Shown piece after piece: positions 29,653 through 30,555 of a stretch of 30,555 nt of DNA. Made by a program: the position numbers and the translations under genes. Source of the stretch: an uncultured Sphingomonadales bacterium (GTDB lineage: Bacteria > Pseudomonadota > Alphaproteobacteria > Sphingomonadales > Sphingomonadaceae). The stretch spans positions 1 to 30,555 of the forward strand of contig CAJBSR010000348.1 of assembly GCA_903958285.1 (NCBI GenBank), in the 5' to 3' direction. A model generated the notes under the pieces. It worked only from the letters and a program-made list of their open reading frames with translations. It did no database searches and had not been told where the DNA came from. Within the stretch, counting starts at the first letter, position 1. Each line of letters starts with the position of its first letter.

Positions 29653-30555
29653 ATGAAGTCCGGCCTCCTGTGTCGTGTCGCGCCCGTCGCCCTGACCGTA
29701 GCGCTGGCCGTTGCTACCCCCGTTAATGCGCAGGGGCTGCCGGAGCCTGCCGAACCAACACAGGCCACAGACACCCCGCTGGACCCGGAATCGCCGATGG
29801 CCGAGATGCCCGATATCGGCGTGGAATGGCCAGATCTGCCCGCCGAAGAAGCCGGAGAGCAAGCCTCGGGTGTCGACAGCGCCGATGAACAGGGCCGCCG
29901 CTACACCGTCACCCTAGCCGGTGTGCCCACGACGTCCGAAAACCAGATCGCGCAGCGCTTTGATGCCCTGTCGGCGCTGAAGATAGGGGACAGCAAGCCC
30001 GCCAACGTCGCGCAGATCGACCGCCGCGCGCGTGATGATGCCGCCCTGCTGGCCGAACTTCTGCGCGCCGACGGCTATTACGATGCGCGCGTTGAATCAG
30101 AGATTGAAGCGGTGGGGGATCGCCTTGCCGTCACCCTTACCATCGAACCGGGGCCGCTTTACACCTTTGGCGAAATCCGCGTGTCCGGCCTTGATGAGAA
30201 TGGAAGCCTGCGGGAGGCGTTCAACGTCAACGTGCAGGACAGCGTGGATGCCGATGATGTGACGCTGGCGGAAGCCACGCTGAAGAGCAAACTCGCCAAT
30301 GATGGCTATCCCTTTGCCAAGGTCACAGAACCGGAAGTCGTGGTGGACCATGACACGCGGACAGCCTCAATGGAGGTGCATGTCGAAACGGGCGGCAAGC
30401 GCAGTTTCGGTCGCATTGTAGCGCGCGGCGAACAACAGCCGTTCAACGCAAAGCATATCGGCCGCATCGCGCGCTTCAAGCCGGGAGAGGCCTATAACCA
30501 AGCCGACATTGATGACCTGAAACGGGCGCTGATCGCGACCGGCCTCCTGTCCTCG
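29653..30555 (+). CDS. TamA-like autotransporter assembly outer membrane protein (3' end cut by window)
   Basis: 301 codons are visible from the ATG at 29653 and the frame is open to the window end. The N-terminus is a signal peptide (MKSGLLCRVAPVALTVALAV, then ATPVNAQ). A low-complexity acidic/Pro region (about 28-80) precedes POTRA repeats: RRYTVTLAGVPTTSENQIAQ, LLRADGYYDARVESEIEA, GPLYTFGEIRVSGLDENG, LANDGYPFAKVTEPEVVV, and a third unit near KRSFGRIVARGEQQPFN. The C-terminal beta-barrel lies beyond the window. The family (TamA/BamA-like) works with TamB to insert outer-membrane proteins. A ribosome site GCAGGG precedes the start. Confidence 0.9.
   Translation, partial: MKSGLLCRVAPVALTVALAVATPVNAQGLPEPAEPTQATDTPLDPESPMAEMPDIGVEWPDLPAEEAGEQASGVDSADEQGRRYTVTLAGVPTTSENQIAQRFDALSALKIGDSKPANVAQIDRRARDDAALLAELLRADGYYDARVESEIEAVGDRLAVTLTIEPGPLYTFGEIRVSGLDENGSLREAFNVNVQDSVDADDVTLAEATLKSKLANDGYPFAKVTEPEVVVDHDTRTASMEVHVETGGKRSFGRIVARGEQQPFNAKHIGRIARFKPGEAYNQADIDDLKRALIATGLLSS

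Overview
The window looks like a chromosomal segment of an alphaproteobacterium of the order Sphingomonadales. The main reasons are the gene-transfer-agent (GTA) type head-tail cluster, the rpmF-plsX-fabH-ihfA-merR block, a class I lysyl-tRNA synthetase, an OmpA-type porin with a long proline linker, and dispersed palindromic repeats built on CCTTCGACAAGCTCAGG and CTCGACTTCGCTCG motifs that I associate with sphingomonad genomes. The genus cannot be fixed from sequence alone.

Region 1 (1-1040, minus) is a truncated ompA-like gene. Region 2 (1175-13782, minus) is one polycistronic phage-like block whose order matches the Rhodobacter capsulatus GTA. It runs from a putative small terminase through large terminase, portal, a DUF6127-type protein, prohead protease, HK97 capsid, head-tail connector, head-closure protein, a small unknown, DUF3168 tail terminator, major tail protein, two gp10-type proteins and tape measure to a gp15-like tail-tip protein and a DUF2793 protein. 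Most start/stop codons overlap (ATGA, GTGA, TGATG), so it is probably read as one translationally coupled operon. A candidate promoter (TTGACA with an abutting palindrome) lies just upstream. There is no integrase, lysogeny module, replication gene or att site, as expected for a GTA-like domesticated element.

Two features of this cluster stand out. First, a spike-base homologue (rcc01079 family, as I recall it) and a 522-residue SGNH-hydrolase protein sit between capsid and connector; in R. capsulatus the head-spike genes lie elsewhere on the chromosome. Second, the expected gp12, gp13 and NlpC/P60 gp14 genes are absent, and the tail-tip protein appears to be an in-frame fusion of two originally separate genes near residue 116. 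The particle genes may therefore be remodelled or decaying.

Region 3 (14001-18109) is housekeeping: a flavodoxin-fold protein, a MAPEG membrane protein, then ribosomal protein L32, PlsX, FabH, IHF alpha and a MerR regulator. Region 4 (18106-22978) has a SixA-type phosphatase, a DinG/XPD-like Fe-S helicase and divergent lysK. Region 5 (22979-28260) contains two inverted copies of a ~200-base nested palindromic repeat flanking a DUF885 metallopeptidase gene, then a 2OG-Fe(II) oxygenase, an exported amidohydrolase and two small unknown genes. Region 6 (28311-30555, mostly plus) has an S24/LexA-type repressor with a near-perfect operator, two small conserved proteins, and the 5' part of a TamA-like outer-membrane assembly gene cut by the window edge.
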